Assembly: GCA_002389265.1 (NCBI GenBank)
Contig: DGOD01000362.1
Span: 13,946 to 33,358, forward strand
Source of the DNA: Gammaproteobacteria bacterium UBA4475
Lineage (GTDB): Bacteria > Pseudomonadota > Gammaproteobacteria > Pseudomonadales > Azotimanducaceae
Direction of reading: 5' to 3'
Length of the DNA stretch: 19,413 nucleotides
This document shows, in pieces, positions 7,636 to 15,496 of this stretch (the stretch's first letter is position 1; the number at the start of each line of letters is the position of its first letter). The notes beneath the pieces are model-generated. The model worked only from the letters and a program-made list of their open reading frames with translations. It was not told where the DNA came from and did no database searches. The position numbers and the translations under genes are program-made.

Positions 7636-8598
7636 ATGGTCAATATTGTTGGTAATGTCAAACCGGAAGACGATTACACCCACCCATTGGGCCCGGAAAC
7701 TAACTTCAACGAATCTGTGTATTTTAATTTTTTCGATCCAGTGCAGGGTCGCGGCGGTTTTATTCGCATGGGCAATCGAGCCAATGAGGGCTACGCCGAG
7801 CTCACCGTGATTATCTATAACCCAGATGGCTCTGCGCTGTTCAACTACAAGAAACCTTCTATTTCTCACAACGATAGCTGGGATGCCGGCGGTGGCAGGA
7901 TTGAGGTGCTGGTGCCCGGTGAAAAAATTCGCACAGCCTATACAGGCGCTGCACTATATATGGCTAATCCGCGGGATATGCAAGATCCGAGCAAAGCATT
8001 CAAATCCAATCCGTTTAAAAAAATTAGCGTTGATTTAATTCATACGGGGGTCGGTCCGATCTACGGTCACGTTGGCAGCATGGATGATGGTAATGACTTT
8101 GCTAGGGCGCATTACGAGCAGCATATGCATGTTACTGGCACTATTGAAATAGAGGGTGAGGCTGGCGTCATTCAAATCAATGGTAACGGCTTGCGTGACC
8201 ATTCCTGGGGGCCGCGCTATTGGCAATCGATTCGTTCTTATCGTTGGCTGACGGGTAATTATGGTGACGATCTGGGCATGGTGCTGTCAGTGGTGGGCGA
8301 TCATCGCGGCGGCATGTTCCACAAAGGCGATCAATTCCTCAAGGTTACTGATCTTGCGCTGCAAACAGACTATGAACCCGGGACAAGCTTTCATCGCAGT
8401 TTTACAGTGGATGTTACCCTGGAAAATGGCGATCAACATCAGGTGCTGGGCAAAGTGAAGGGGTTTGTGCCGTTGCGGAATCGTCGCTCTGAACAGATCA
8501 CTTATATCGGAGAGGGAATGACGGAATATACGCTTGATGGTAACCGAGTGGGTTATGGTCTGAGTGAATATCTCGATCAGCCTGGCGATATTGTTTGA
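7636..8598 (+). CDS. two-domain lipocalin-like protein (AttH/CrtC-type, DUF7064/7065-like), function unknown
   Basis: About 320 residues, no signal peptide or membrane segment. It is rich in alternating beta-strand patterns, and the motif GNGLRDHSWGPRYW (183-196) is, from memory, the hallmark of the AttH/hydroxyneurosporene-synthase (CrtC)-like, tocopherol-cyclase-like lipocalin group annotated as DUF7064/DUF7065. Members are bound to hydrophobic terpenoid or steroid-like ligands, and CrtC hydrates a carotenoid double bond, but this branch has no established activity that I know. The ATG at 7636 is chosen over an in-frame TTG at 7615 because GGGGA (7625-7629) is well spaced and the TTG lies inside the hairpin. 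An MFS transporter follows after 103 bases, suggesting a paired role in handling one hydrophobic substrate (inference). Confidence 0.72.
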   Translation: MVNIVGNVKPEDDYTHPLGPETNFNESVYFNFFDPVQGRGGFIRMGNRANEGYAELTVIIYNPDGSALFNYKKPSISHNDSWDAGGGRIEVLVPGEKIRTAYTGAALYMANPRDMQDPSKAFKSNPFKKISVDLIHTGVGPIYGHVGSMDDGNDFARAHYEQHMHVTGTIEIEGEAGVIQINGNGLRDHSWGPRYWQSIRSYRWLTGNYGDDLGMVLSVVGDHRGGMFHKGDQFLKVTDLALQTDYEPGTSFHRSFTVDVTLENGDQHQVLGKVKGFVPLRNRRSEQITYIGEGMTEYTLDGNRVGYGLSEYLDQPGDIV

Positions 8599-8701
8599 GT
8601 TTTCAATTCTAAATAAAAGTGTCGGCCGGTGATGAGCCCGCTGTGAATCAGTGCCGAAAATTAACTTGGCATTCAAAAAATAAAAATAAAGAGAAGTGAT
8701 T

Positions 8702-9964
8702 ATGCCGATATTCAATTGGCCCAGGCGCTACAACGTTGTACTGCTGTCAACGCTGGCTGTCTTTGTTTGTTATATCGACCGAGTGAATATCTCTGTCGCT
8801 ATTATTCCGATGGCGGCAGACCTGGACTGGGGCATGCAAACTCAGGGGATGGTGTTGTCGTCGTTCTTCGTGGGTTACCTGCTGTTGCAGATTGTTGGGG
8901 GCCTATTGGCCGATCGTTTTGGCGGTAAGGTCGTGTTGGGCGTGGGTGTCTTGTTATGGTCTTTGTTCACGATTTTGACGCCGCCCGCTGCGTCTATTGG
9001 TCTTGGTTTGTTGCTCGCCACTCGAATATTGATGGGCATGGGTGAAGCGGTGACCTTTCCCTCTATTTACAGTCTGTACTCTCGTTGGGTGCCCATCACC
9101 GAACGCTCCCGCGCTGTGGGTCTGGCGAATAGTGGCATTCCGCTAGGGACTATTTTTGCGTTAATTGTCACGCCGATGATCGTTCAAGCTTGGGGCTGGC
9201 AGTGGGCGTTTTATCTGTTTGGTCTGGTGGGCGTAGTCTGGTTCGTGGTGTGGCAACTAATGGTCACTCGAAGCCCCGAGCTCGACGAGCGGGTGACTGA
9301 AGCAGAGCGTGAGATTATCAAGGCGGGCGCCAACAGTGATCCCGTTGAAGCGGGACCACCGATTAGGGAGTTCCTCAAGTCCATGCCGGTGTGGGCTATT
9401 ATTGTGGCTCACTTCTGTAATAACTGGTCCCTGTATGTTTTGCTGTCATGGCTGCCAACATTTATTAATAAAGGTCTGGGCGTTGATTATGCTTCTGTGG
9501 GTTGGGTGACGATGATCCCGCATGTGGCCTCGTTCATCTTTTTGAATGTGGCAGGCAGTATCGCAGATCGTCTGGTGCGCTCTGGCATGGACGTTGGTAA
9601 GGTTCGAAAATTGATGCAGACGATTGGCTTTGGCGGCCTTTCTACGGCGTTGTTGATCGTGGGTGAAGTAGAGTCAGTTTGGCTTGCGATTACGATCATG
9701 ACCATTGGTAATGCGTTGGGCGCGTTTGTCGTCGGTGGTTTTGTGGTCAATCATATGGACATTGCACCAAAATATGCCGGTACGTTGATGGGAATCACCA
9801 ATACGGCGGGCACTATCCCGGGAATCATCGGTGTGTTTGTGAGTGGCCTGATACTGGAACTCACCGGTTCCTGGGCTTTAGTGTTTCAGGTGACTGCCGG
9901 TGTCACGTTGTTTGGTTTGGTGTTTTTTCTGATGTTTTCCAGCAGCAAGAAACTCTTCGATTAA
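8702..9964 (+). CDS. MFS transporter, ACS (anion:cation symporter) type
   Basis: A 420-residue, 12-helix major facilitator. The first helix contains CYIDRVNISVAI (23-34), a typical start for the ACS family (phthalate, glucarate, sialin-like organic anion transporters). The loop 2-3 motif A reads GGLLADRFGGK (66-76). The central loop (about 200-225) is hydrophilic with many acidic residues, and the C-terminus is short and cytoplasmic. GAGAAG five bases before ATG 8702 supports this start; a GTG at 8696 overlaps the ribosome-binding site and is less likely. The leader (8599-8701) is A-rich and holds no gene. Substrate is probably an organic acid imported with protons or sodium. The preceding lipocalin-like gene is the most likely functional partner. 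Confidence 0.92.
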   Translation: MPIFNWPRRYNVVLLSTLAVFVCYIDRVNISVAIIPMAADLDWGMQTQGMVLSSFFVGYLLLQIVGGLLADRFGGKVVLGVGVLLWSLFTILTPPAASIGLGLLLATRILMGMGEAVTFPSIYSLYSRWVPITERSRAVGLANSGIPLGTIFALIVTPMIVQAWGWQWAFYLFGLVGVVWFVVWQLMVTRSPELDERVTEAEREIIKAGANSDPVEAGPPIREFLKSMPVWAIIVAHFCNNWSLYVLLSWLPTFINKGLGVDYASVGWVTMIPHVASFIFLNVAGSIADRLVRSGMDVGKVRKLMQTIGFGGLSTALLIVGEVESVWLAITIMTIGNALGAFVVGGFVVNHMDIAPKYAGTLMGITNTAGTIPGIIGVFVSGLILELTGSWALVFQVTAGVTLFGLVFFLMFSSSKKLFD

Positions 9965-10026
9965 GCCATTCTTAGACGCTTCCATAGGAATGATACGCCC
10001 GCTTTTGACGGTGCTGGCCAGGGGGA

Positions 10027-10533
10027 TTAGTAAATAGCGCCGTAGGTTTCGAGTTGTATCAAGTACAGGCGGGTATCAAATTCCAGTTGATGGTAGTTGG
10101 GCTGCATATGCCGGCACAGTTGGTAAAAACTCTTGTTGTGGTCTTTTTCCTTCAAGTGCGCCAGTTCATGCACGACGATCATGTTCAGCAGGTCTTCCGG
10201 TGCCTGCTTGAACATAGCGCTGATCCTGATCTCGTTCTTACTCTTTAGTTTGCCGCCCTGGACTCGAGATAAATAGGTATGCAATCCCAGCGCGTTGTTG
10301 ACCACGTGAATTTTGTTGTCAAACACCACCTTGCTCAAGGGATCTGACTTTTTCAGATATTGCTGCTTAATATCCATGGTGTAATCTCGCAGTGCCCCGT
10401 CATTCTTGATGTTATGGGGTCGCGGATACCGGTCCAGCAGAAACTGGCCGAGTTGATCCTGGTTCACCAGGTGCTGCACCTGCGTCTGCAGATGTTTTGG
10501 GTAGGCTGAGATATATTTCGGGATAGTAGACAT
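10027..10533 (-). CDS. ygjP: YgjP-like zinc metallopeptidase-domain protein
   Basis: 168 residues with the gluzincin-like HELAH motif (122-126) and a following H132, in VVHELAHLKEKDHNKSFY. DNKIHV, ALGLHT and SRVQGGKLKSKNEIR also match Escherichia coli YgjP (167 residues) closely as I recall it. The frame is open to an ATG at 10653, but the YgjP alignment starts at the ATG at 10533, and the extra 40 residues are low complexity, so I use the shorter form. Role unclear: the domain is metallopeptidase-like (PF01863), and the E. coli protein has been linked to UTP pyrophosphatase activity in screening work (recalled, not checked). It is a conserved single gene with no obvious link to the catabolic neighbours and converges on the ACS transporter. 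Confidence 0.93.
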   Translation of the reverse strand: MSTIPKYISAYPKHLQTQVQHLVNQDQLGQFLLDRYPRPHNIKNDGALRDYTMDIKQQYLKKSDPLSKVVFDNKIHVVNNALGLHTYLSRVQGGKLKSKNEIRISAMFKQAPEDLLNMIVVHELAHLKEKDHNKSFYQLCRHMQPNYHQLEFDTRLYLIQLETYGAIY

Positions 10534-10732
10534 AAAGCCGGTCACGGTGGGTTGTGGCAATTGTTGACTGGTGTCTGCAGAGTATAGCCCACTGCGGCTC
10601 GAGGGTCTGGTCTGCAGCTTGATGCTCGAAAAAATCGGCTCGCTACTGGTCATTGGGGTGCGGAGTTGGTTACTCTGTCAGTGGATGGGCAGGTAATGTT
10701 CATCTAATAGCAGCATTTCATTTACGAGCAGC

Positions 10733-11797
10733 ATGGTGTGGTCTATGAATCCCTCGATGAATTCTCAATGGCAACTCGCCCGCACGCCTCTGGCCGGTTG
10801 GCCGCAAGATGGCGATTTCAGCTGGCACGAGACTACTATGCCCGCGCCAGGGCCGAACCAAATGCTGACGGAAACCCTGTACTTGTCGATGGATCCGTAT
10901 CAATGGGGAAGGCGGCGCAGCGGCACAGAAGTCCCCGGTGAAGTGTGCCATGGGCGTACGGTCTCACGAGTGCTGGAGAGCCAGCTGGACGGCTACCAGG
11001 CAGGTGACTTCGTGTTCAATACCAATGGCTGGCAGAGCCATGGTTTAACCGGTGAGGGCATCAGCCAGTTTGGCTATATGGTGCCGCGCAAGCTTGACCC
11101 TGCCCAGGCGCCCTTGTCGACAGCCATTGGTATCATGGGCATGCTGGGGCTCACCGCCTATTCTGGATTGATGGTGCAATGCCAGCCGCGGGCCGGTGAA
11201 ACGGTGGTGGTCTCGGCTGCCTCCGGCGGTGTCGGGCAAGTCGCTGCGCAACTAGCCAAGCTCAGCGGTTGCCGTGTGGTGGGTATTGCCGGTGCGGCTC
11301 AAAAAGTACAATTCTGTCTGGAGGAGTTAGGGCTTGATGCTTGTGTATCACACCTGGACGATGATTTGTCGGCGCAGCTGGCGGCGGCTTGCCCCGATGG
11401 TTGCGATGTGTATTTCGAGAATGTCGGCGGCCCGGTGTTCGAAGCGGTATTGCCCGTGCTGAATAAGGGTGCCCGTATCACGGTCTGTGGCATGATTTCC
11501 CAATATGGAAACACCGATGGCAAAAATGCCCAGGAAGTCTGGCGAGCCGCGGGGCAGTCGACGTTTGATCGACAGCAGGTGGTTGTTCACCCCTTGTTTG
11601 TGGGTAATTTTGTTGCCGACTATCAGCAGCGGTTTTTGGATGAAATGGGCGAATATGTGCGGGCCGGTCGCGTGTTTTACAAAGAGGATCGTTGGCCGGG
11701 CTTGGATCAGGCACCCGCGGCATTCTCAGCGATGCTTGCAGGTCGTAATTTCGGCAAGACCATCGTCGTCGTCCGTGATGACCCCACCCTGTCCTGA
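10733..11797 (+). CDS. NADP-dependent oxidoreductase, CurA/PTGR-like zinc-free MDR family
   Basis: 354 residues of the zinc-independent medium-chain dehydrogenase/reductase superfamily, close in layout to E. coli curcumin reductase CurA and mammalian prostaglandin reductase. Recognisable points: YLSMDPYQWGR near residue 55, VSRVLES, GMLGLTAYSGL, the nucleotide-binding AASGGVGQVAAQ (about 162-173), YFENVGGPVFEAVLP, and the C-terminal GRNFGKTIV. It should reduce the C=C bond of alpha,beta-unsaturated ketones or aldehydes with NADPH. No zinc-binding Cys set is present. Starts at 10733, 10745 and 10757 are all possible, with no clear ribosome-binding site; MNSQWQLARTP at 10757 matches the family start best. 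It converges on the luciferase-like gene, with only 27 bases between stops. Confidence 0.92.
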   Translation: MVWSMNPSMNSQWQLARTPLAGWPQDGDFSWHETTMPAPGPNQMLTETLYLSMDPYQWGRRRSGTEVPGEVCHGRTVSRVLESQLDGYQAGDFVFNTNGWQSHGLTGEGISQFGYMVPRKLDPAQAPLSTAIGIMGMLGLTAYSGLMVQCQPRAGETVVVSAASGGVGQVAAQLAKLSGCRVVGIAGAAQKVQFCLEELGLDACVSHLDDDLSAQLAAACPDGCDVYFENVGGPVFEAVLPVLNKGARITVCGMISQYGNTDGKNAQEVWRAAGQSTFDRQQVVVHPLFVGNFVADYQQRFLDEMGEYVRAGRVFYKEDRWPGLDQAPAAFSAMLAGRNFGKTIVVVRDDPTLS

Positions 11798-11824
11798 CGG
11801 CTCAAGCGAGCGGGGTTGTCGATG

Positions 11825-12673
11825 TTATGGAGCCTGGGTTTCAAGTAAGGCTTGATATTGATCCAGAATGGGCAGAATTTTCTCTCGGGAAACTGACGGT
11901 AAAGGCAAGATGGCGCGGCTTATGCCGGCAGCTCGATAGCCGGCCAGAATCGCCGGGTCACTGGGAGCACCAAAAACGCTGACGCTCAGGGACTGCATGT
12001 CTCTGCCCGCACTGGCGGCAATGTGCCGCAGGCGGTTCATGTTGGCCTCAGCATCAAAGCCGTCCCTGGCTCGGGGCAACCAGCCATCACAGTAACGCAC
12101 AACGCGCTTGAGCGTGTAGTCTGTTTCGCCACCCAGAATGATCGGCGGATAAGGCGTTTGCCAGGGTTTCGGGTACAGCCAGCTGGCCGTGAAGTTGACG
12201 AATTTACCCTGGTACTCGGCAGAGTCTTCAGTCCACAGGCGCTGCATCGCTAACACCTGTTCCTCCATACGTTGAAAACGCTGCTCGTAGTCAACACCAT
12301 GATGAGCCATTTCTTCTTTGTTCCAGCCGCCGCCAATGCCAAAGATGAAGCGCCCGGCGGACATTCGGTCTAGGCTGGCGACCAGTTTGGCGGTCACCAA
12401 GGTGTCACGTTGGGGCAGAAGGCAGATGCCCGTGCCGATTTTCAGGGTTTTGGTGGCGGCAGCGGCAAATGCGAGTGATACAAAAGGGTCGTAGGAATGC
12501 CAGTACTCCGGTGGCAGGTCAGCGCCCCCCGGCCAGGGTGATTGTCGCGAGACGGGTATGTGGGTATGTTCCGGGACAAACACCGATTCATAGCCCCGTT
12601 GTTCTAGTTCGATCGCCAGCTCGTCCAGTGGTATGGAATAGTCAGTAGCAAAAATTAATGCACCGAATTTCAT
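11825..12673 (-). CDS. luciferase-like (LLM class) flavin/F420-dependent oxidoreductase
   Basis: 282 residues with the bacterial-luciferase TIM-barrel pattern: MKFGALIFATDYSI at the start, ESVFVPEHTHIP (29-40), LKIGTGICLLPQRD (77-90), and GRFIFGIGGGWNKEE (107-121), the usual phosphate/flavin-binding signature. The PPIILGGET segment and a C-terminal helix complete the fold. It resembles the F420-dependent subgroup (TIGR03619-like) common in actinobacteria and in some marine gammaproteobacteria with lipid or steroid catabolism. Whether this one uses F420 or FMN is not visible, and no F420 biosynthesis gene is in the window. GGAGA eight bases before ATG 12673 favours that start over 12688. The physiological substrate is unknown. 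Confidence 0.9.
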   Translation of the reverse strand: MKFGALIFATDYSIPLDELAIELEQRGYESVFVPEHTHIPVSRQSPWPGGADLPPEYWHSYDPFVSLAFAAAATKTLKIGTGICLLPQRDTLVTAKLVASLDRMSAGRFIFGIGGGWNKEEMAHHGVDYEQRFQRMEEQVLAMQRLWTEDSAEYQGKFVNFTASWLYPKPWQTPYPPIILGGETDYTLKRVVRYCDGWLPRARDGFDAEANMNRLRHIAASAGRDMQSLSVSVFGAPSDPAILAGYRAAGISRAILPLPSVSREKILPILDQYQALLETQAP

Positions 12674-12858
12674 CGCTCTGATCTCCATGGTTGGCAGCTA
12701 ACAATAGACTTGATGACTAGACCACATTTGTCTTAAGCAAAGCAACTGTCGGTTGTCCTACTGACGCCAGATCAATAGACTGGACGCTACCTTCAGCCGT
12801 CACCGTTAAGGTAAAAGTAAAATGTTTCGATGGGCCCTGAGTAAGTTTGAGATGCGCC

Positions 12859-13317
12859 ATGGTGAATGAAGTCACCATTCGGGCCTATCGGCGTGACGAT
12901 CAGTCAGCGACGATCGACATTCACGACCGGGCCCGGCCCATTGAACTCCTGGGAGCGTGCGACGCTCGTGCCTTTGTACCGCTGATGGATGACCGGGAAG
13001 ATTTTGAAGAGTTTCTGAGTGCCAGAAAGCTAGTGGCGGAGCGCGGCGAGCAGGTGCTTGGCTTTGTGGGTATCGAAGACGACCAGGTGGGATGGTTATA
13101 CGTTGATCCCGATTGTGCTCGGCAAGGGATTGGCCGGCAACTACTTCGACAGGCATTATCGCTGATCGATCAAGGGGCGCAGGTCCATGTGCTAGATGGT
13201 AACAAGCCTGCGTTGGCGCTGTATCTGAGTGAGGGATTCAGGCGGTTTGATCAGTTTGATAGCGACAATCATGGCTATCCCTGTCGGGTCCTCATGTTAG
13301 TTCGCTCTGCAGACTAA
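12859..13317 (+). CDS. GNAT family N-acetyltransferase
   Basis: 152 residues with the acetyl-CoA-binding motif A, VGWLYVDPDCARQGIGRQLL (77-96), containing the R/QxxGxG core as RQGIGR, followed by a motif B-like NKPALALYLSEGFRRF (the asparagine, tyrosine and GF elements typical of the fold). The first half (ARPIELLGACD...) is family-variable and gives no substrate clue. The start is the ATG at 12859, with a weak GAG about seven bases upstream; a TTG at 12847 is in frame but less likely. Its 3' end overlaps the GH3 gene on the other strand by 26 bases. Likely acetylates a small molecule or peptide amine; nothing ties it to its neighbours. Confidence 0.88.
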   Translation: MVNEVTIRAYRRDDQSATIDIHDRARPIELLGACDARAFVPLMDDREDFEEFLSARKLVAERGEQVLGFVGIEDDQVGWLYVDPDCARQGIGRQLLRQALSLIDQGAQVHVLDGNKPALALYLSEGFRRFDQFDSDNHGYPCRVLMLVRSAD

Positions 13318-14464
13318 CGGTGTCAGCCTGCAGGCGCACCAGCTTGCGTTTGAGTCTGATGACTCGCTCATATGCCGAATTAATGACGCCTTCAGCCAGG
13401 TGACCCGCGGCCACCGCCGCGATCACTTCGAAGTTTATTTTGGCTGGCAGGTCTGAATCAGCCACAACCCAGTCGCCGGTGCTGACCGTCGCCATGCTAG
13501 CATTCAAATCATGGCGTATCCCTTGGGGTTGCGCCGCCAGGGGGTTGTTCGAGAACATCAGTAGATCAAGGCCGGCTGTGAGGCCCTGAACCACCGTCTG
13601 TTGCAGTGTGTAGTGGCGGATGATGGCCCCCATATGCAGGTCGTCAGCAACGATCACGCCATCGAAGCCTAAGTCTTCCCGGAGAATGCGTAACCATTCG
13701 CACGAAAATGTCACCGGCGTGCCGGCATCCACATTTTGGTGGATCAGATGCGATGTCATGACCGCATCGACAACGCCGTGACTAAGGAGCTGCTTGAAAG
13801 GTTCCAGTTCTGCTTCGGTCCAGGTGTGGGTGATATCCAGCAAGCCCGTATGTGAGTCACCACGAGCGCGTCCGTGGCCGGGAAAGTGCTTCAGGCAACC
13901 CAGTACGCCCTGAGAACCCAGGCCTTCCAGCATCGTTTGTGCGTAGGTTGTGACGGTGGTGACATCCTGGCCATAACTTCGATCCAATTGACCGATCGCC
14001 GGGCCCGATGGATCAGCATCCAGGTCGACGCAAGGCGCCAGGTCGAAATTAAAGCCCGCAGCCTGCAGCTCCTGACCGAGATCGGCGTAGTGCTGTTGGG
14101 CGGCTTTTGGGCTTAGATCGGCGGCAACTCGTTTCGCTGACAAGGTCTCTTTGAAGCCCTGTGAGCTGTCGACCCGTTGGATTTTTCCGCCTTCCTGGTC
14201 GACAAACACGAACAACGGAAATTCAGTGGTGGCTTCTTGAATACCCTGTAACAGCTGGGTTAACTGCACGCGGTTAATGATGTTATAGCGATAGATAATC
14301 ACGCCACCGATCAATCCAGCTTCGGCCTGCTCAATGATTTTCCGGACGCCTGGGTCGGTCAGGGTGGTGCCATGAAAACCCACGCATACCAATTGTCCAA
14401 GCTGCTTGCGCAGGGTTTGCTGTAGATTCTCTGCAGGTGCTGGTGCACCGTTTTCAGGCGACAT
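13292..14464 (-). CDS. glycoside hydrolase family 3, NagZ-like beta-N-acetylhexosaminidase
   Basis: About 390 residues, single GH3 TIM-barrel domain, no signal peptide or C-terminal GH3 domain. NagZ-type features: KHFPGHG (192-198) followed by DSH (203-205), the Asp-His dyad loop serving as acid/base, and the nucleophile in VADDLHM (D274). NagZ removes N-acetylglucosamine from anhydromuropeptides in peptidoglycan recycling. At about 390 residues it is longer than E. coli NagZ (341), so orthology is not certain. The ATG at 14464 overlaps the last 11 bases of the TauD-like gene, suggesting translational coupling; upstream ATGs (to 14512) inside that gene are possible but would give an unusual N-terminus. 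Pairing with a dioxygenase and a D-aminoacylase-like gene hints at N-acyl sugar or amino acid use (inference). Confidence 0.9.
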   Translation of the reverse strand: MSPENGAPAPAENLQQTLRKQLGQLVCVGFHGTTLTDPGVRKIIEQAEAGLIGGVIIYRYNIINRVQLTQLLQGIQEATTEFPLFVFVDQEGGKIQRVDSSQGFKETLSAKRVAADLSPKAAQQHYADLGQELQAAGFNFDLAPCVDLDADPSGPAIGQLDRSYGQDVTTVTTYAQTMLEGLGSQGVLGCLKHFPGHGRARGDSHTGLLDITHTWTEAELEPFKQLLSHGVVDAVMTSHLIHQNVDAGTPVTFSCEWLRILREDLGFDGVIVADDLHMGAIIRHYTLQQTVVQGLTAGLDLLMFSNNPLAAQPQGIRHDLNASMATVSTGDWVVADSDLPAKINFEVIAAVAAGHLAEGVINSAYERVIRLKRKLVRLQADTVSLQSELT

Positions 14465-15299
14465 CGGCAATGGTCGTGCGATGCAGTAATCGATCATAAC
14501 CTTCATAGCCACCAGTGGCGCGATGCAGTACCGAGCGGTTATCCCACATGGTTAACATGCCCGGTTGCCATTGATGGCGGTATTGAAACTCGGGCTGGGT
14601 TTGCCACTGGTGTAACTCCATTAACAGGGCTTGGCTTGCGTCATCACTCATGCCTTCGATACCGATAATGTAGCCAATAACCCCGTAAACGCCCTCTTGC
14701 CCAGTTTCCCGATGGCGGCGAATAAGCGGATGATGTTGGGTGGCCAGGGCAGTGTCGGAGGGTAAAATTTCCATGCTGCGATCCGTGGCCTGGTCAGCCT
14801 TGCCGTATGAACCCTCGTTGCCGTAGGCCCGTCCGGCAGAATGAATGGCCAGTTTGCCTTCCAGCTTGGCTCGCAAAGCAGCCGGCATCTGTTGTAGTGC
14901 CAAATGTTGATTGGCATATAGCGTGTCGCCGCCTGTCGGTGGAATGGTGATGCCGTACAAGCAGGTGGCAGCCGGCGGTGTCTTCTGAAAGCTCCAGTCG
15001 GTGTGCCAGGATTCCGCGAAAATTGGAGCGGTCTCTTGGGCCATGCGCTTGACCGCAATGATATGTTCTCTGTTCGGGATAGGGGCGATAAAAGGATCCT
15101 CGCCAAACTCACCAAAGTATTGCGAGAACCGCTCAAGATCATCGTCGCTCAAAGACTGATTCGGAAAGGCAACGACATGGTGAGCCAGCCAGGCGGCTCG
15201 AATCTCACCGACGGTAGCTGGGCTTAAGTGCTGGCTCAAATCGACGTTGGTCACGGTCGCGCCGCAGGCCTGGCCGGATGGAGTAACAATGATGCTCAT
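14454..15299 (-). CDS. TauD/TfdA-family Fe(II)/2-oxoglutarate dioxygenase
   Basis: 281 residues, near the length of E. coli TauD (283). The iron facial triad is visible: H99 and D101 in SWHTDWSF, and H259 in NRSVLHRATGGY. R270 in YDRLLHR is placed to hold 2-oxoglutarate, and R274 matches the TauD arginine that binds the sulfonate. The residue that TauD uses for taurine (a His near position 70) falls in DPFIAP and is absent, so taurine is unlikely to be the substrate. The reaction should be hydroxylation or oxidative cleavage coupled to 2-oxoglutarate decarboxylation. ATG 15299 has GGA about nine bases upstream; extension to a non-ATG start at 15377 looks noncoding. It follows the amidohydrolase and is coupled to the GH3 gene. 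Confidence 0.93.
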   Translation of the reverse strand: MSIIVTPSGQACGATVTNVDLSQHLSPATVGEIRAAWLAHHVVAFPNQSLSDDDLERFSQYFGEFGEDPFIAPIPNREHIIAVKRMAQETAPIFAESWHTDWSFQKTPPAATCLYGITIPPTGGDTLYANQHLALQQMPAALRAKLEGKLAIHSAGRAYGNEGSYGKADQATDRSMEILPSDTALATQHHPLIRRHRETGQEGVYGVIGYIIGIEGMSDDASQALLMELHQWQTQPEFQYRHQWQPGMLTMWDNRSVLHRATGGYEGYDRLLHRTTIADVA

Positions 15300-15450
15300 G
15301 GCTGAAATTCCGTAATGATTGCGGTTGGTTGTCTGTTCGGCGTGTTCATTTTCATATGGCGCCAATGGAGTTTGCACGGATGGCGCGCAGTATGCAACTG
15401 CTTACTGTTGCTGCTAGCTACAAGGGAATCTGGATGTCATTGCCTCCCGT

Positions 15451-15486
15451 CACTCGGGCAGTTTGATATCATCAACTGCCCAAGTG
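15451..15486. terminator. 13-position hairpin downstream of the amidohydrolase
   Basis: CACTCGGGCAGTT (15451-15463) pairs with AACTGCCCAAGTG (15474-15486) in 12 of 13 positions (only C15455-A15482 fails); the 10-base loop TGATATCATC could pair further. It lies 11 bases beyond the stop of the minus-strand amidohydrolase and before the TauD-like gene. No T-tract follows on the minus strand, so it may stabilise a transcript end or act as a Rho-assisted or attenuating stem. Confidence 0.5.
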
Positions 15487-15496
15487 CATGTGACGC

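Noticed and set aside
12702..12781. Direct repeat CAATAGACT upstream of the luciferase-like gene (12702 and 12773)
   Set aside because: Two 9-base copies 71 bases apart, partly extended, without position relative to a promoter; may be chance.
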